Notes: a model not told the origin generated them from the sequence alone. Counted from the first letter of the stretch, positions 17,662-25,582 are shown. The stretch is 32,518 bases of DNA from Deltaproteobacteria bacterium (GCA_018262455.1 JAGSPR010000060.1:1-32518), one strand, 5' to 3'. Numbers and translations are program-made.

Positions 17662-19170
17662 TCATTCGAAGAACTGGATCGGGGAACCCGAGCTCCAGAA
17701 GTAGAGGTTGCGGAACGAGCCATCCGGCTCGATGGCGGTGCCCCACACCGAGTTCGAATACTGGTGGTTCGTCGCCGAGAACCCGGACGATGCGCCGATG
17801 CCGAGGCTGAGGTCCGGCAGCTTCTCGAACGTCTGGACGAGCGCTGCAGGCGTGAACGGACCCTTGTGCGCGTCGAGGCCCGCGATGAACACGCGCGCGG
17901 CGACGTAGCCCTCGAGCGAGGTGAACCCCGGTTCGCTGCCGTCCGCCGCGATCAGCTTGTTGTAAGCGGTGACGACATCGCTCGAGTCGCTCTGGTAGTT
18001 CGGCACGACCTGCGAGACGACGACGCTGTCGGTGAACGGCACCGGGCCATCCGGGGTGCTGACCGTGCCGGCTGTGCGGAGCCGATCCGCCAGCGCGTTC
18101 GGGCCGACGAACGACACGTTGCTGAAGTACAGCTTCAGCCGGGTCGCCTTGTCGAGGGTTCCCTGCTGGGCGTCGTTCGCGTACTGCCAGCGGCGCAGCT
18201 CCTCGATGTACTGGCCGCCGGCGCCGTACGTGTCGGTCATGAAGATGCCGACCGTGTGCGTCTCGGAGTTGCCGGTGAGGAGCGCCGCGAGGTAGTTCTC
18301 GGTGCCCTGCACCTGGAGCGGGACGCTGGTGTCATCGTTGCGGACGTAGCGGAACCGGACGATCGGGTTCGAGGCGTCGGCCGATCCCGGGAACGCGCCG
18401 ATCACGTCGACGTATCCCTGCTTGAGACCGTCGTAGCCCGCCTGACCGAACGAGTCGTTCTGATCGAAGCTGATCAGGTGACGGTGATCGAAGACGCCCT
18501 TCTTCTTGTAGTACTCCATCGACGCGCGGGCCTCCTGGGCGTAGCTCGCGCGCACGTTGAAGATGAACGACTTGCAGGTGGCAGCCTTGTCATCGCGCAG
18601 GATCGTCTGGGCGCCGGTGAACGGTCCGAAGAACACCGTGCCGGTCTCGATCGCGATGGGCGCCGTGCGCACCATCGTCGGCGTGCCGACGTTGCCGAGG
18701 AACGCGAGCACCGCATTCGGTCCGCGCGCGAGCCCGTTCGCCGAGATCGGGGTCTGTCCCGCCACGGCCGGGGTCGACGTCGTCGGGCAACGCGGCGCGG
18801 TCTGCATCTCCTGGACGTCGACGAGCGACCGCGCGGCGGCCTCGGCGAGCTCGGGCTGATACGCGTCATCGCGGAAGTCGAGGCGGAGCTGACGGCCGCG
18901 AACGCCCCCCGCCGCGTTCTTTTCCTTGAACGCGAGCTCGATGCCGAGCTTCATCCCGGTGCCGAGCTCCTGGCTCGTGCCGCTCACCGGTGCGCTCTGA
19001 CCGATGACGAGCGGCGCGTCCTTCGCGTCGACGCAGACCGGAGCCTGCTCTCGAAGCTCGCAGACCAGGCCCGATCCGCAGTCCGAGTCGACGGCACATG
19101 GTTGCGGCTCGAACGACGTCGAGCACCCTGCGAAGGAGATGACCCAAACAAGAGTGAGCTGGCGTCTCAT
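17662..19170 (-). CDS. Orphan solute-binding lipoprotein (LivK-like type 1 periplasmic fold)
   Basis: A 502-residue lipoprotein. The short signal MRRQLTLVWVISFAGC has a lipobox with Cys16 as the lipid anchor. A small Cys module (Cys25, 31, 37, 46; DSDCGSGLVC) precedes a large type 1 periplasmic-binding fold of the branched-chain amino-acid receptor family (PLVIGQSAPVSGTSQELG, GMKLGIELAFKEKNAAGG, FLGNVGTPT, ISFDQNDSFGQAGYDG). The ligand cannot be named. No permease or ATPase genes adjoin it, so a sensing rather than transport role is plausible; the next gene downstream is a membrane Ser/Thr kinase. GTG starts exist at 19185 and 19179, but AAGGTG 6 nt before ATG 19170 favours that start. It is probably first in the operon with the kinase, PEGA-like protein, purU and recQ. 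Confidence 0.88.
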   Translation of the reverse strand: MRRQLTLVWVISFAGCSTSFEPQPCAVDSDCGSGLVCELREQAPVCVDAKDAPLVIGQSAPVSGTSQELGTGMKLGIELAFKEKNAAGGVRGRQLRLDFRDDAYQPELAEAAARSLVDVQEMQTAPRCPTTSTPAVAGQTPISANGLARGPNAVLAFLGNVGTPTMVRTAPIAIETGTVFFGPFTGAQTILRDDKAATCKSFIFNVRASYAQEARASMEYYKKKGVFDHRHLISFDQNDSFGQAGYDGLKQGYVDVIGAFPGSADASNPIVRFRYVRNDDTSVPLQVQGTENYLAALLTGNSETHTVGIFMTDTYGAGGQYIEELRRWQYANDAQQGTLDKATRLKLYFSNVSFVGPNALADRLRTAGTVSTPDGPVPFTDSVVVSQVVPNYQSDSSDVVTAYNKLIAADGSEPGFTSLEGYVAARVFIAGLDAHKGPFTPAALVQTFEKLPDLSLGIGASSGFSATNHQYSNSVWGTAIEPDGSFRNLYFWSSGSPIQFFE

Positions 19171-19507
19171 GGGAGACACCTTCACAAAAACCGCTTGTCA
19201 GTTACAAGAGCCCGAAAAGGTCACAGGAAGTTGCGCATACTCCACGTGATCAAACTCTGTGAGCGTGCTGACCGGTTATGAGGTCTAGCTCGTTTCCAGA
19301 TGGAACCGGGCACACCGGAAACTGCCCGCGTACCTCGCGCGGCAAATCCATCCAGCTGGTCGGAGGCGCGCGATTCCGCATGCAATTCCGAGCAGCTGGA
19401 GGAGCTGAGCGAAAGTTTCTCAGAGCCGCAACGTGAAGCGGCTCACCCTTCGCCGACGCGGTGACGAATAATCGGGATCTGCTGCGCGCGGAAGCCGAAT
19501 CGCCGGT
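19171..19507. other. 337-bp gene-free stretch with small dyads
   Basis: Lies between the FabH-like gene (ending at 19508) and the lipoprotein start. The part nearest the lipoprotein (about 19180-19260) is AT-richer than its surroundings and probably holds that gene's promoter, though no clear -35/-10 pair is visible. It contains CTTGT-N5-ACAAG (19194-19208) and CGGGCA-N10-TGCCCG (19307-19328). I see no credible small ORF, tRNA or known RNA motif. Confidence 0.5.
19423..19444 (-). terminator. Possible hairpin after the FabH-like gene
   Basis: GAGCCGC (19423-19429) pairs exactly with GCGGCTC (19438-19444) around an 8-nt loop, 64 bp past the FabH-like stop. On the minus strand it is followed by TGAGAAACTTTC, not a true T-run, so it is a weak terminator candidate at best. 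Confidence 0.25.
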
Positions 19508-20644
19508 TCACTGGCGCTGCAGGAGCAGCGAGCCGAGCGAGTAGCCGGCACCGAACGAGGCCATCATGCCGTAGCTCCCCGCCGGGAGATCCTCGTTGTG
19601 GCTCGAGAACGCGATCAGCGAGCCCGCGGAGGCGGTGTTGCCGAACCGATCGAGGATGATCGGCGCCTCGGTGCGGGTCGCGTCGCGGCCGAGCACGCGC
19701 TTGGCGATCAGCGCGTTCATCGGGCCGTTGGCCTGGTGCAGCCAGTAGCGCGAGACCTGCGATGGCTGGAGGTCGTGCGCGGCGACGTGATCCTTGATGA
19801 ACTTCTCGGCCATCGGGACGACATCCTTGAACACGCGCCGGCCCTGCTGGTGGAACAACTTGTCGGTGTTGTGCTCGGTGGACGGATCACAACGATCGAG
19901 GTAACCGCGGTTATTGCGGATCGTCGTCGCGCTCCACTTCGAGAGCATCTGGGTCGACAGGATCTCCCACGAGCCGGGGTGCGCGCGGTCGGTGGCCTCG
20001 AGCACGAGTGCCACGGAGGCGTCGCCAAAGATGAAGTGGCTGTCGCGCTCGCGCCAGTTCATGTGGCCGGTCGTGAGCTCGGGCACCACGACGAGCGCGC
20101 ACTTCGCCTGACCGAGCCGGACCGCCTGGGACGCGAGCTGCGTGGCACCGATGGCGGCCGAGCATCCGAGCGAGATGTCGAAGCCGTAGCCGCGCGCACC
20201 GATCGCGTTCTGGACCTCGATCGCGATCGCGGGGTACAGGCGCTGCAGGTTCGAGCAGCCGAGCACGACGAGGTCGACGTCCTCACCGGTGCGCCCGGCG
20301 GAGGCGAGCGCGATCTTCGCGGCATTGACGGCGTACTCGGCCTGGATGCTGAGCTGATCTTCGGGACGGTCGGGGATGTTCGGACACATCCGCTCGGGAT
20401 CGAGCAGCCCGGTCTTGTCCTCGACCCACCGGGTGATGATCCCCGAGGCCTTGACGATGAACTCGGGCGTCGAGTCCTTGATCGCCTCGCGTTTGCCCGC
20501 GGCGATCTCGTCCGCGTACCTGGCGTTCTCGCGTCGGGCGAACTCGTTGAACGCTTCGCAGAGCTCGGGGTTCTCGAGGATGGTCTCGGGATGCCAGACC
20601 CCGTGGCCGGTGATCGAAATTCCGGTCGTCGTTCGCGGCGGCAT
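19508..20644 (-). CDS. 3-oxoacyl-ACP synthase III family protein (FabH-like)
   Basis: A 378-residue thiolase-fold condensing enzyme, expected to join an acyl-CoA primer to malonyl-ACP. The catalytic triad is visible: Cys161 in ISLGCSAAIGATQ, His303 in WLHQAN and Asn336 in DRFGNTASAG. The family glycine-rich end GAGYSLGSLLL is present. It is longer than typical FabH (about 320) because of a helical insert near residues 28-90 (EFARRENARYADE...EDKTGLLDPERM). This insert resembles the FabH variants that use medium-chain acyl-CoA, such as Pseudomonas PA3286; the substrate is inference. A GTG at 20689 would add 15 residues; ATG 20644 fits family starts better, and neither has a clear ribosome site. 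It follows the Hsp70/J-protein pair and may draw acyl-CoA from the same operon as the dehydrogenases. Confidence 0.9.
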   Translation of the reverse strand: MPPRTTTGISITGHGVWHPETILENPELCEAFNEFARRENARYADEIAAGKREAIKDSTPEFIVKASGIITRWVEDKTGLLDPERMCPNIPDRPEDQLSIQAEYAVNAAKIALASAGRTGEDVDLVVLGCSNLQRLYPAIAIEVQNAIGARGYGFDISLGCSAAIGATQLASQAVRLGQAKCALVVVPELTTGHMNWRERDSHFIFGDASVALVLEATDRAHPGSWEILSTQMLSKWSATTIRNNRGYLDRCDPSTEHNTDKLFHQQGRRVFKDVVPMAEKFIKDHVAAHDLQPSQVSRYWLHQANGPMNALIAKRVLGRDATRTEAPIILDRFGNTASAGSLIAFSSHNEDLPAGSYGMMASFGAGYSLGSLLLQRQ

Positions 20645-20706
20645 GATGCGCGGGGAGTTGGACACACCAGCGGCGTCGTGTCTACTCACCTAAGCGCAAG
20701 CAAATC

Positions 20707-21264
20707 TCAAGGAGTCTTGCCTACTTCGGTCATCACTTCGGCCAGGGCACTGCGCAACAGCGCTGAATGGGGGTCGCTCGCGATCGCCAGCTTGAGCTGC
20801 AGGCTCGCGCCCCGCAGATCGCCGCGGCGCAGCGCGAGCTCGGCCTTGCGATAGTACACCAGCGCCTTCGAGCTCATCGCACCTGCCGCACTGTCGGTTG
20901 CCGATCGCGCACGCGGGACGTCGGGCACCGGGATCCCGGCGTTGGCATTGGGGGCACCGGGGGCCGCGCCGGGCTCGTCGAGGTCTGGGATCGGCGTGAT
21001 CCGCGTCGTCTTCATGCGCCGTGCGCGGAAGTCCTGGTACGCGCCGGCGACCCGCGAGTACGCGAGCGTGACGACCGCGAGCTCGTCGGCGGTCAGTGAT
21101 GACCGGTGAAGATCGGGGTGTGCCATCCGAGCGATCTTGTGAAACGCGGCCTGCGCATCATCGATCCCGGCATCGGCGGCGATCTCGAGCAGGTCGTGGG
21201 CGTGCGCGTTCTTCTTCGCGACGATCCGGTGCGCCCACAGCAAGATCTCCGACCGGACGCTCAC
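20707..21264 (-). CDS. J-domain (DnaJ-like) protein with TPR-like C-terminus
   Basis: A 185-residue co-chaperone. Residues about 20-80 form a J domain (AHDLLEIAADAG, then HPD at 49-51), the element that stimulates Hsp70 ATP hydrolysis. A Pro/Ala-rich linker leads to a helical TPR-like segment at about 130-180 (ALVYYRKAELALRRGDLRGA). The Gly/Phe and zinc-finger regions of classical DnaJ are absent. The GTG start at 21264 overlaps the Hsp70 stop as GTGA (21261-21264), so translation is coupled and the product is very likely the dedicated partner of that Hsp70. The TPR-like part may choose the client. Confidence 0.85.
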   Translation of the reverse strand: MSVRSEILLWAHRIVAKKNAHAHDLLEIAADAGIDDAQAAFHKIARMAHPDLHRSSLTADELAVVTLAYSRVAGAYQDFRARRMKTTRITPIPDLDEPGAAPGAPNANAGIPVPDVPRARSATDSAAGAMSSKALVYYRKAELALRRGDLRGASLQLKLAIASDPHSALLRSALAEVMTEVGKTP

Positions 21265-22934
21265 GGTTCCTGGACCGGTGCACCGAGCACTTGCAGGTGT
21301 ACTTCTTGCCGCTGGCCCGATTCCTCGTCAGTCGCGCTGACGTGCAGGATCCCGTCGGAGTCGACGTGGAACGAGACCGCGATCTTGAGATCACCTCGCA
21401 GCTTGGGCTGCAGGCTGTCGAGCACGAGCGTCCCGAGCGGCTCGTTCTCGGCATAGTGCCGGTGCTCTCCCCGGCAGCAATCGATCTCGACGCGGGTCTG
21501 GTTGTCACGCGCGGTCGTGAACACGCGCGTCTTCTCGATCGGGATCGGCGCGTTCTTGTCGAGCAGACGATCGGTGAAGCCGCCCACCGTGCGGACCGCG
21601 AGCGTCGCCGGGTTGACGTCGAGCAGGATCGGGCGCTTGACCTCGCCACCGGGCAGCGCCACGTTGCCGTGCGCGAGCGAGGAGTGTCCGGCCGTCGCGA
21701 CCGCATCGCGCGCCCCCATGCCCGTGCCCGACGACAGCGCGCCGCTCAGGCTGCCCGCCTGGATCGCGGCGCCTTGCGCCACCGCCTCGTCCGGGTTGAT
21801 CGTGACGTTGGGCTCGCGACGGAACGCGTCCGCGAGTCGCTCGCGGACCAGCGGGATCCGGGTCGAGCCGCCCACGCAGAGCACGTCGGTGATCGAGCGG
21901 GGGTCGATCCCCGACGAGACGAGGACTCCGCGGGTGACCTCGATCGTGCGATCGACATAGCCGCGGATGAGATCCTCGAACTGCGCGCGCGTGACCGAGA
22001 ACGGCAGCTTGCCGATCACCCCGGTCGGCAGGGCGAGGCCGTCGAGCTCGCCCTCGGCTGCGTCGTTCTCGGAGAGATGACACTTGATGGCCTCGGCGCC
22101 CAGCATCAGCTTCATCATCAGCTCAGCGTGGGGTCGCGGATCGACGCGCAGCACGCGATTGCACTCCGCGGCGAGCACCTCGGCGAGCGAGCGATCCAGA
22201 TCGTCGCCTCCGAGGAAGAAGTCACCCTCCGAGGCGAGCACCTCGAAGACCTCGCCGTTGAGGCGCAGGATGCTGATGTCGAACGTGCCACCGCCGAAGT
22301 CGTAGACGGCGATCACCTCGTGGCGATCCTTGCCGAAGCCATACGCCAGCGCAGCCGCGGTGGGCTCGTTGATGAGCCGCATGACGTCGAGCCCGGCGAG
22401 CCGTCCAGCCTCCTTCGTCGCCTGGCGCTGGCCATCCGTGAAGTTCGCCGGCACGGTGATCACCGCGTCCTTGACCTGGGTTCCCAGCTGGCGCTCGGCA
22501 CACCGCTTGAGGTGCAGGAGCACGTGTGACGAGATCTCCGGCATCGTCATCCGGCGATCGCGGACGACGACGATCGGCTGCTGGTTCGGGCCCTCGACGA
22601 CCTTGTAGCGGACCCCCGTCATCGCGAGCTGGACGAGCGGCGCCCGGATGTTCTGGCCGATGAAACGCTTCGCCGAATGGATGACGTGGTGCGGCTCGGA
22701 CATCCGATAGCGCTTCGCATCGGCACCGACCACGACACCGCCGGTCGAAGGAAACGCGACGATCGACGGGTGGACCCGCTCTCCGCGCGGCCCGAGGATG
22801 AACTCCACCCCGGTCGGAGTCGCGATGGCGGCGACCGAGTTGGTCGTGCCGAGATCGATGCCGAGGGCGACTGCCATCCCCCGTCTAGGCTCGCCCGGAA
22901 TGGCGGGCGTGTCGAGGTTTTCAGCCTCCGACAT
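21261..22934 (-). CDS. Hsp70-family chaperone lacking the C-terminal lid
   Basis: A 557-residue DnaK-like protein. The ATPase domain has GIDLGTTNSVAA (25 onward), VPANFTDGQRQATKEAGRLAG, INEPTAAALAYGFG, YDFGGGTFDISIL and CVGGSTRIPLVRE. The substrate-binding beta domain follows (PILLDVNPATLAVRTVGG, NAPIPIEKTRVF, DSDGILHVSATDEESGQ). It stops about 80 residues short of normal DnaK, and the helical lid is missing. The N-terminal 19 residues before MAVALGID are an extension unless ATG 22877 is used; neither start has a good ribosome site. It lies 28 bp after the acyl-CoA dehydrogenase and overlaps the J-protein gene. This is unlikely to be the housekeeping DnaK, which normally travels with grpE and dnaJ; a specialised chaperone is inferred. 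Confidence 0.92.
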   Translation of the reverse strand: MSEAENLDTPAIPGEPRRGMAVALGIDLGTTNSVAAIATPTGVEFILGPRGERVHPSIVAFPSTGGVVVGADAKRYRMSEPHHVIHSAKRFIGQNIRAPLVQLAMTGVRYKVVEGPNQQPIVVVRDRRMTMPEISSHVLLHLKRCAERQLGTQVKDAVITVPANFTDGQRQATKEAGRLAGLDVMRLINEPTAAALAYGFGKDRHEVIAVYDFGGGTFDISILRLNGEVFEVLASEGDFFLGGDDLDRSLAEVLAAECNRVLRVDPRPHAELMMKLMLGAEAIKCHLSENDAAEGELDGLALPTGVIGKLPFSVTRAQFEDLIRGYVDRTIEVTRGVLVSSGIDPRSITDVLCVGGSTRIPLVRERLADAFRREPNVTINPDEAVAQGAAIQAGSLSGALSSGTGMGARDAVATAGHSSLAHGNVALPGGEVKRPILLDVNPATLAVRTVGGFTDRLLDKNAPIPIEKTRVFTTARDNQTRVEIDCCRGEHRHYAENEPLGTLVLDSLQPKLRGDLKIAVSFHVDSDGILHVSATDEESGQRQEVHLQVLGAPVQEP

Positions 22935-22962
22935 GCCTCGTGGGCGCTGGCAGTCCTCGGCT

Positions 22963-24177
22963 TCAGGTCGGGTTCTGGCCGGTCAGCAGCTTGGCCAGGA
23001 TGCGCCGCTGGATCTGACCGGTGCCCTCGAAGATGTCGTAGATCTTGGCGTCGCGGTACCATTTCTCGACCGGGTGTCCGGGCTCGAGCGCTTCCTCGCC
23101 GAGCAGCACCATCGCCCGGGTGGTGACCCACTGAGCGGTGCGGGCGCCATGGGCCTTGGCCATCGACGCGTCGGCGACGTTCTCGAGGCCGTGATCGGCC
23201 AGCCATGCCGCGCGATGGGCGAGCAACCGCGACGCGGTGATCTCCATCTGCATCTCGGCGAGCTCGAACATGATGTGCTGGTGGCTCGCCATCGGCGTGC
23301 CATGGAGCGAGCCCCCTTGGACGCGCTCGAGCAGGTGCTCGTAGGCGGCGCGCGCGATGCCGACGGCCTGCGCGCCGACCACCGGGCGGGTCGAGTCGAG
23401 CATCTTCTTGGTGTCGGCCAGTCCGCCTGCGGCACCGCCGCTCGGGCTGCCGAGCATCATGTCCTGGTGGACGCGCACGTCCTCGAAGTGGACCTGCGCG
23501 GTCTCGGAGGCGCGGATGCCGAGCTTGGTCTCCTTCTTTCCGGGCACGAGCCCGGGCGTCCCGCGCGCGATCAGGAAGCCGCGCACGCCGGCGCGGCCGG
23601 CGGCCGGCTCGGTCTGCGCCCACACGACGTACGCCGCAGCGGACTGGCCGTTCGTGATCCACTGCTTGCTGCCGCGGACGATCCAGTGATCGCCATCGCG
23701 CTGGGCGGTCGTCTTGAGGCCGGAGATGTCCGAACCGGTGCTGGGCTCGGACAGCGCCATGGCCGCGACCTTGATGTGGCCCTTGTCGTCGAGCCCCGAG
23801 AGCAGCTTGCGGAACTCCTGCTTCTGCTCCTCGGTGCCCATCCGCGCGATCGGGGAGGCGGCGAGCCCCGAACCACCGATCGCGAGCGAGATGCCGGCGC
23901 AGCCGTACGCGAGCTCCTCGGCGCCGACGACGGCGAGCCGTCCCATGGTCTTTGGCTTCTTCGGATCGGTCTCCTCGTCCGCGCCCGTGAGCTTCTTGCG
24001 GCCGTCGATCAGCGAGGTCTGGCTCATGCCGAGGCCGCCGGCTTGCTTCATCAGCTCCCAGGGCATCGACTCTTCCTGGTCGTGCTTGATCGCGGCCGGG
24101 CGAATGACCTGCTTGGCGAAGGCCTGGAGCATCTGGCGAACGCTGCTGAACAAGGGAGAGTCGTGGAACAGGTCCAT
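22963..24177 (-). CDS. Acyl-CoA dehydrogenase (catalytically complete)
   Basis: A 404-residue FAD enzyme introducing the alpha-beta double bond into acyl-CoA. Family blocks are ELAYGCAGISLAIGGSGLA, ALSEPSTGSDISGLKTTA and WIVRGSKQWITNGQ (flavin-contacting segments), IRASETAQVHFEDVRV, a C-terminal helical domain, and RDAKIYDIFEGTGQIQRRIL with catalytic Glu384. AGGAG 8 nt before ATG 24177 fixes the start, although the frame is open much further upstream inside the neighbouring gene. Only 5 bp separate it from the upstream dehydrogenase-like gene, implying a shared transcript and probably a shared complex. An insert near residues 55-75 (GADEETDPKKPKTMG) is unusual. Chain-length preference cannot be told from sequence by eye. 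Confidence 0.93.
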   Translation of the reverse strand: MDLFHDSPLFSSVRQMLQAFAKQVIRPAAIKHDQEESMPWELMKQAGGLGMSQTSLIDGRKKLTGADEETDPKKPKTMGRLAVVGAEELAYGCAGISLAIGGSGLAASPIARMGTEEQKQEFRKLLSGLDDKGHIKVAAMALSEPSTGSDISGLKTTAQRDGDHWIVRGSKQWITNGQSAAAYVVWAQTEPAAGRAGVRGFLIARGTPGLVPGKKETKLGIRASETAQVHFEDVRVHQDMMLGSPSGGAAGGLADTKKMLDSTRPVVGAQAVGIARAAYEHLLERVQGGSLHGTPMASHQHIMFELAEMQMEITASRLLAHRAAWLADHGLENVADASMAKAHGARTAQWVTTRAMVLLGEEALEPGHPVEKWYRDAKIYDIFEGTGQIQRRILAKLLTGQNPT

Positions 24178-24182
24178 GGTGG

Positions 24183-25262
24183 TTACTCCTTGCCCTTCGC
24201 GTCGAGCACGCGGCCGAGGCGCTCGTCGCCATGCAGGGCCTCGAACGCGCGCGCATCGCGCATCAACTTCTCGACCGGGTAATCGTTGACGAAGCCATAG
24301 CCGCCGAAGATCTGGACGGCGTCGATCGTCGCGCGGGTGACCGCATCGCCCGCGTGGACGCGCGCGCGGCTGGCGAGGTCGGTCGCGCGGGGTTGCTGGG
24401 TATCGAGTGCCCAGGCAGCGTGGAGCGCGAACAGGCGAGCGGCGATCGCGGTGGTCTCGGCATCGTCGCGCAAGCGGATCAGCGACTCGAACGAGCCGAT
24501 CTTCTGGCCGAACTGCACGCGCTCGTTGGCGTAGTGCTCGGCATGCTCCATCGCGGCCGTCGCGACCCCGGCCGCGCGGGCGGCGAGCGACACCCGGGCC
24601 CACGCGAGGATCTCTGCACCGACGGCGCGCGCGTCCGCACCACGCGCGAGCACGAAGTCGTTCGGGACGCGATGGCCGGCGAGCTGCGCGATCCCCCACC
24701 TGGCCGCGCGCCAGCCCGAGGGAGTGATCGAGTCGCGGCGCATGCCCTCGGTCGATGCGAGAAACACGACGTCCCTGGCGACGACCAGCACGTGCGTCGC
24801 GGTCGCGAGCGCGGGCACCGGGCCGAGCTTGCCGCTGACCACGAGCGCGCCGCTATGGCCGATCTCGAGCTGAGCGCGGCTGTCGTGGGCGAGGGCCGCG
24901 AGGCCTCCGGACGCGAGCGAGCCGAACAATGCCTGCTGTGCGGCAGCGCTGCCCCAGCGACCGACCGCGAGGGCCGGCTCGACGTTGGCCTCGAGCAGCG
25001 CCGCGAGGGCGGCGCAGCCCCGGCCGAGCTCGAAGCCGCGGAGCGCGCGGGTCGCGTGCGAGTACGCGCCGTCGAGCAAGCCGCCGGCGCTCGCCGGAAC
25101 CGCGTCGAGGAAGAAGCCGAGCTCGGTCGCGACCGGCGTGAGCCGATCAGGAGGCGCGCCGGCGCGATCGGCATCCGCGGCCCACGTGCGCAGATCGCGA
25201 TCGGAGAACCGCCGGACCGTCTGCACGATCATCTCTTGCTCGTCGTCGAGCTTGAAGTCCAT
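24183..25262 (-). CDS. Divergent acyl-CoA dehydrogenase-like subunit, catalytic Glu replaced by His
   Basis: A 359-residue member of the acyl-CoA dehydrogenase superfamily. The N-terminal helical domain (MDFKLDDEQEMIVQTVRRF) and C-terminal helical domain (NERVQFGQKIGSFESLIRLRDD, VQIFGGYGFVNDYPVEKLMRDAR) are clear. The middle beta domain is eroded and lacks the usual SEP and WITN flavin motifs. Aligned ungapped at RDA with its neighbour, the catalytic position reads His344 (AFEALHGDE) rather than Glu. Such subunits pair with active ones in the heterotetrameric dehydrogenases of mycobacterial cholesterol breakdown (FadE28/FadE29, ChsE1/ChsE2). The same arrangement is likely here, since the active gene follows after 5 bp. 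A dyad just upstream may control the operon. ATG 25262 has no strong ribosome site. Confidence 0.85.
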   Translation of the reverse strand: MDFKLDDEQEMIVQTVRRFSDRDLRTWAADADRAGAPPDRLTPVATELGFFLDAVPASAGGLLDGAYSHATRALRGFELGRGCAALAALLEANVEPALAVGRWGSAAAQQALFGSLASGGLAALAHDSRAQLEIGHSGALVVSGKLGPVPALATATHVLVVARDVVFLASTEGMRRDSITPSGWRAARWGIAQLAGHRVPNDFVLARGADARAVGAEILAWARVSLAARAAGVATAAMEHAEHYANERVQFGQKIGSFESLIRLRDDAETTAIAARLFALHAAWALDTQQPRATDLASRARVHAGDAVTRATIDAVQIFGGYGFVNDYPVEKLMRDARAFEALHGDERLGRVLDAKGKE

Positions 25263-25283
25263 GGGCGTAGCTGTACCGCAAAG

Positions 25284-25301
25284 ACAGTCAGGATGGACTG
25301 T
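25284..25301. promoter_or_regulatory. Candidate operator upstream of the acyl-CoA dehydrogenase operon
   Basis: ACAGTC (25284-25289) and GACTGT (25296-25301) are exact inverted copies separated by 6 nt, beginning 22 bp before the ATG at 25262. An 18-bp dyad in this position is typical of TetR/FadR-type operators controlling acyl-CoA genes. No such repressor gene is adjacent, and the binding protein is unknown. Confidence 0.4.
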
Positions 25302-25355
25302 AATTGTCGCCGCGCCTCGCGACGACGCCGCGTGGAAATGCCACGAGTAATCTTG

Positions 25356-25427
25356 TGGCGCGGGGCAGAGTTGAACTGCCGACCAAGGGCTTATGAGACC
25401 CCTGCTCTACCACTGAGCTACCGCGCC
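25356..25427 (-). tRNA. tRNA-Met (CAT)
   Basis: A complete cloverleaf of 72 nt can be drawn. The acceptor GGCGCGG/CCGCGCC has 7 perfect pairs. The D arm is GCTC/GAGC, the anticodon arm GGGGT-CTCATAA-GCCCT has anticodon CAT, and the T arm is GGCAG-TTCAACT-CTGCC with discriminator A. CCA is not encoded. The paired 1-72 position argues against the initiator. An elongator tRNA-Met is likely, but tRNA-Ile2 (CAT modified to lysidine) cannot be excluded by eye. Confidence 0.9.
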
Positions 25428-25437
25428 GAGGGCCGAG

Positions 25438-25466
25438 AACCTAAAGGGTTCGAACCTGTCAGGCAA
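25438..25466 (-). promoter_or_regulatory. Candidate promoter of the tRNA-Met gene
   Basis: On the minus strand, TTGCCT (25466-25461) and TAGGTT (25443-25438) are separated by exactly 17 bp. The -10 lies 10 nt before the first base of the tRNA. The match to the sigma-70 consensus is moderate. Confidence 0.4.
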
Positions 25467-25565
25467 GAGCTGCAACGGCGGTTTCTGCGCACGCGTCGTT
25501 GCTGGAAACCCAGTAACCTCCCAACGAAATCAGGAACATGGGTAGCGTCTCTGGGGGCCGTGAGG

Positions 25566-25571
25566 TATCTT
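25566..25571 (+). promoter_or_regulatory. Candidate -10 element of the tRNA-Gln gene
   Basis: TATCTT ends 11 nt before the first base of the tRNA, a usual distance. No convincing -35 is seen 16-18 bp upstream. Confidence 0.35.
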
Positions 25572-25582
25572 GCCGCCCGTGA

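Noticed and set aside
21261..22934. Housekeeping dnaK
   Set aside because: The helical lid is absent, grpE is not nearby, and the J-protein is non-canonical; a specialised Hsp70 fits better.
25444..25457. GGTTCGAACC near tRNA-Met as a tRNA fragment or attachment site
   Set aside because: It is a short palindrome resembling a T-arm core, but no other tRNA parts or integrase lie nearby. It falls in the spacer of the tRNA promoter.
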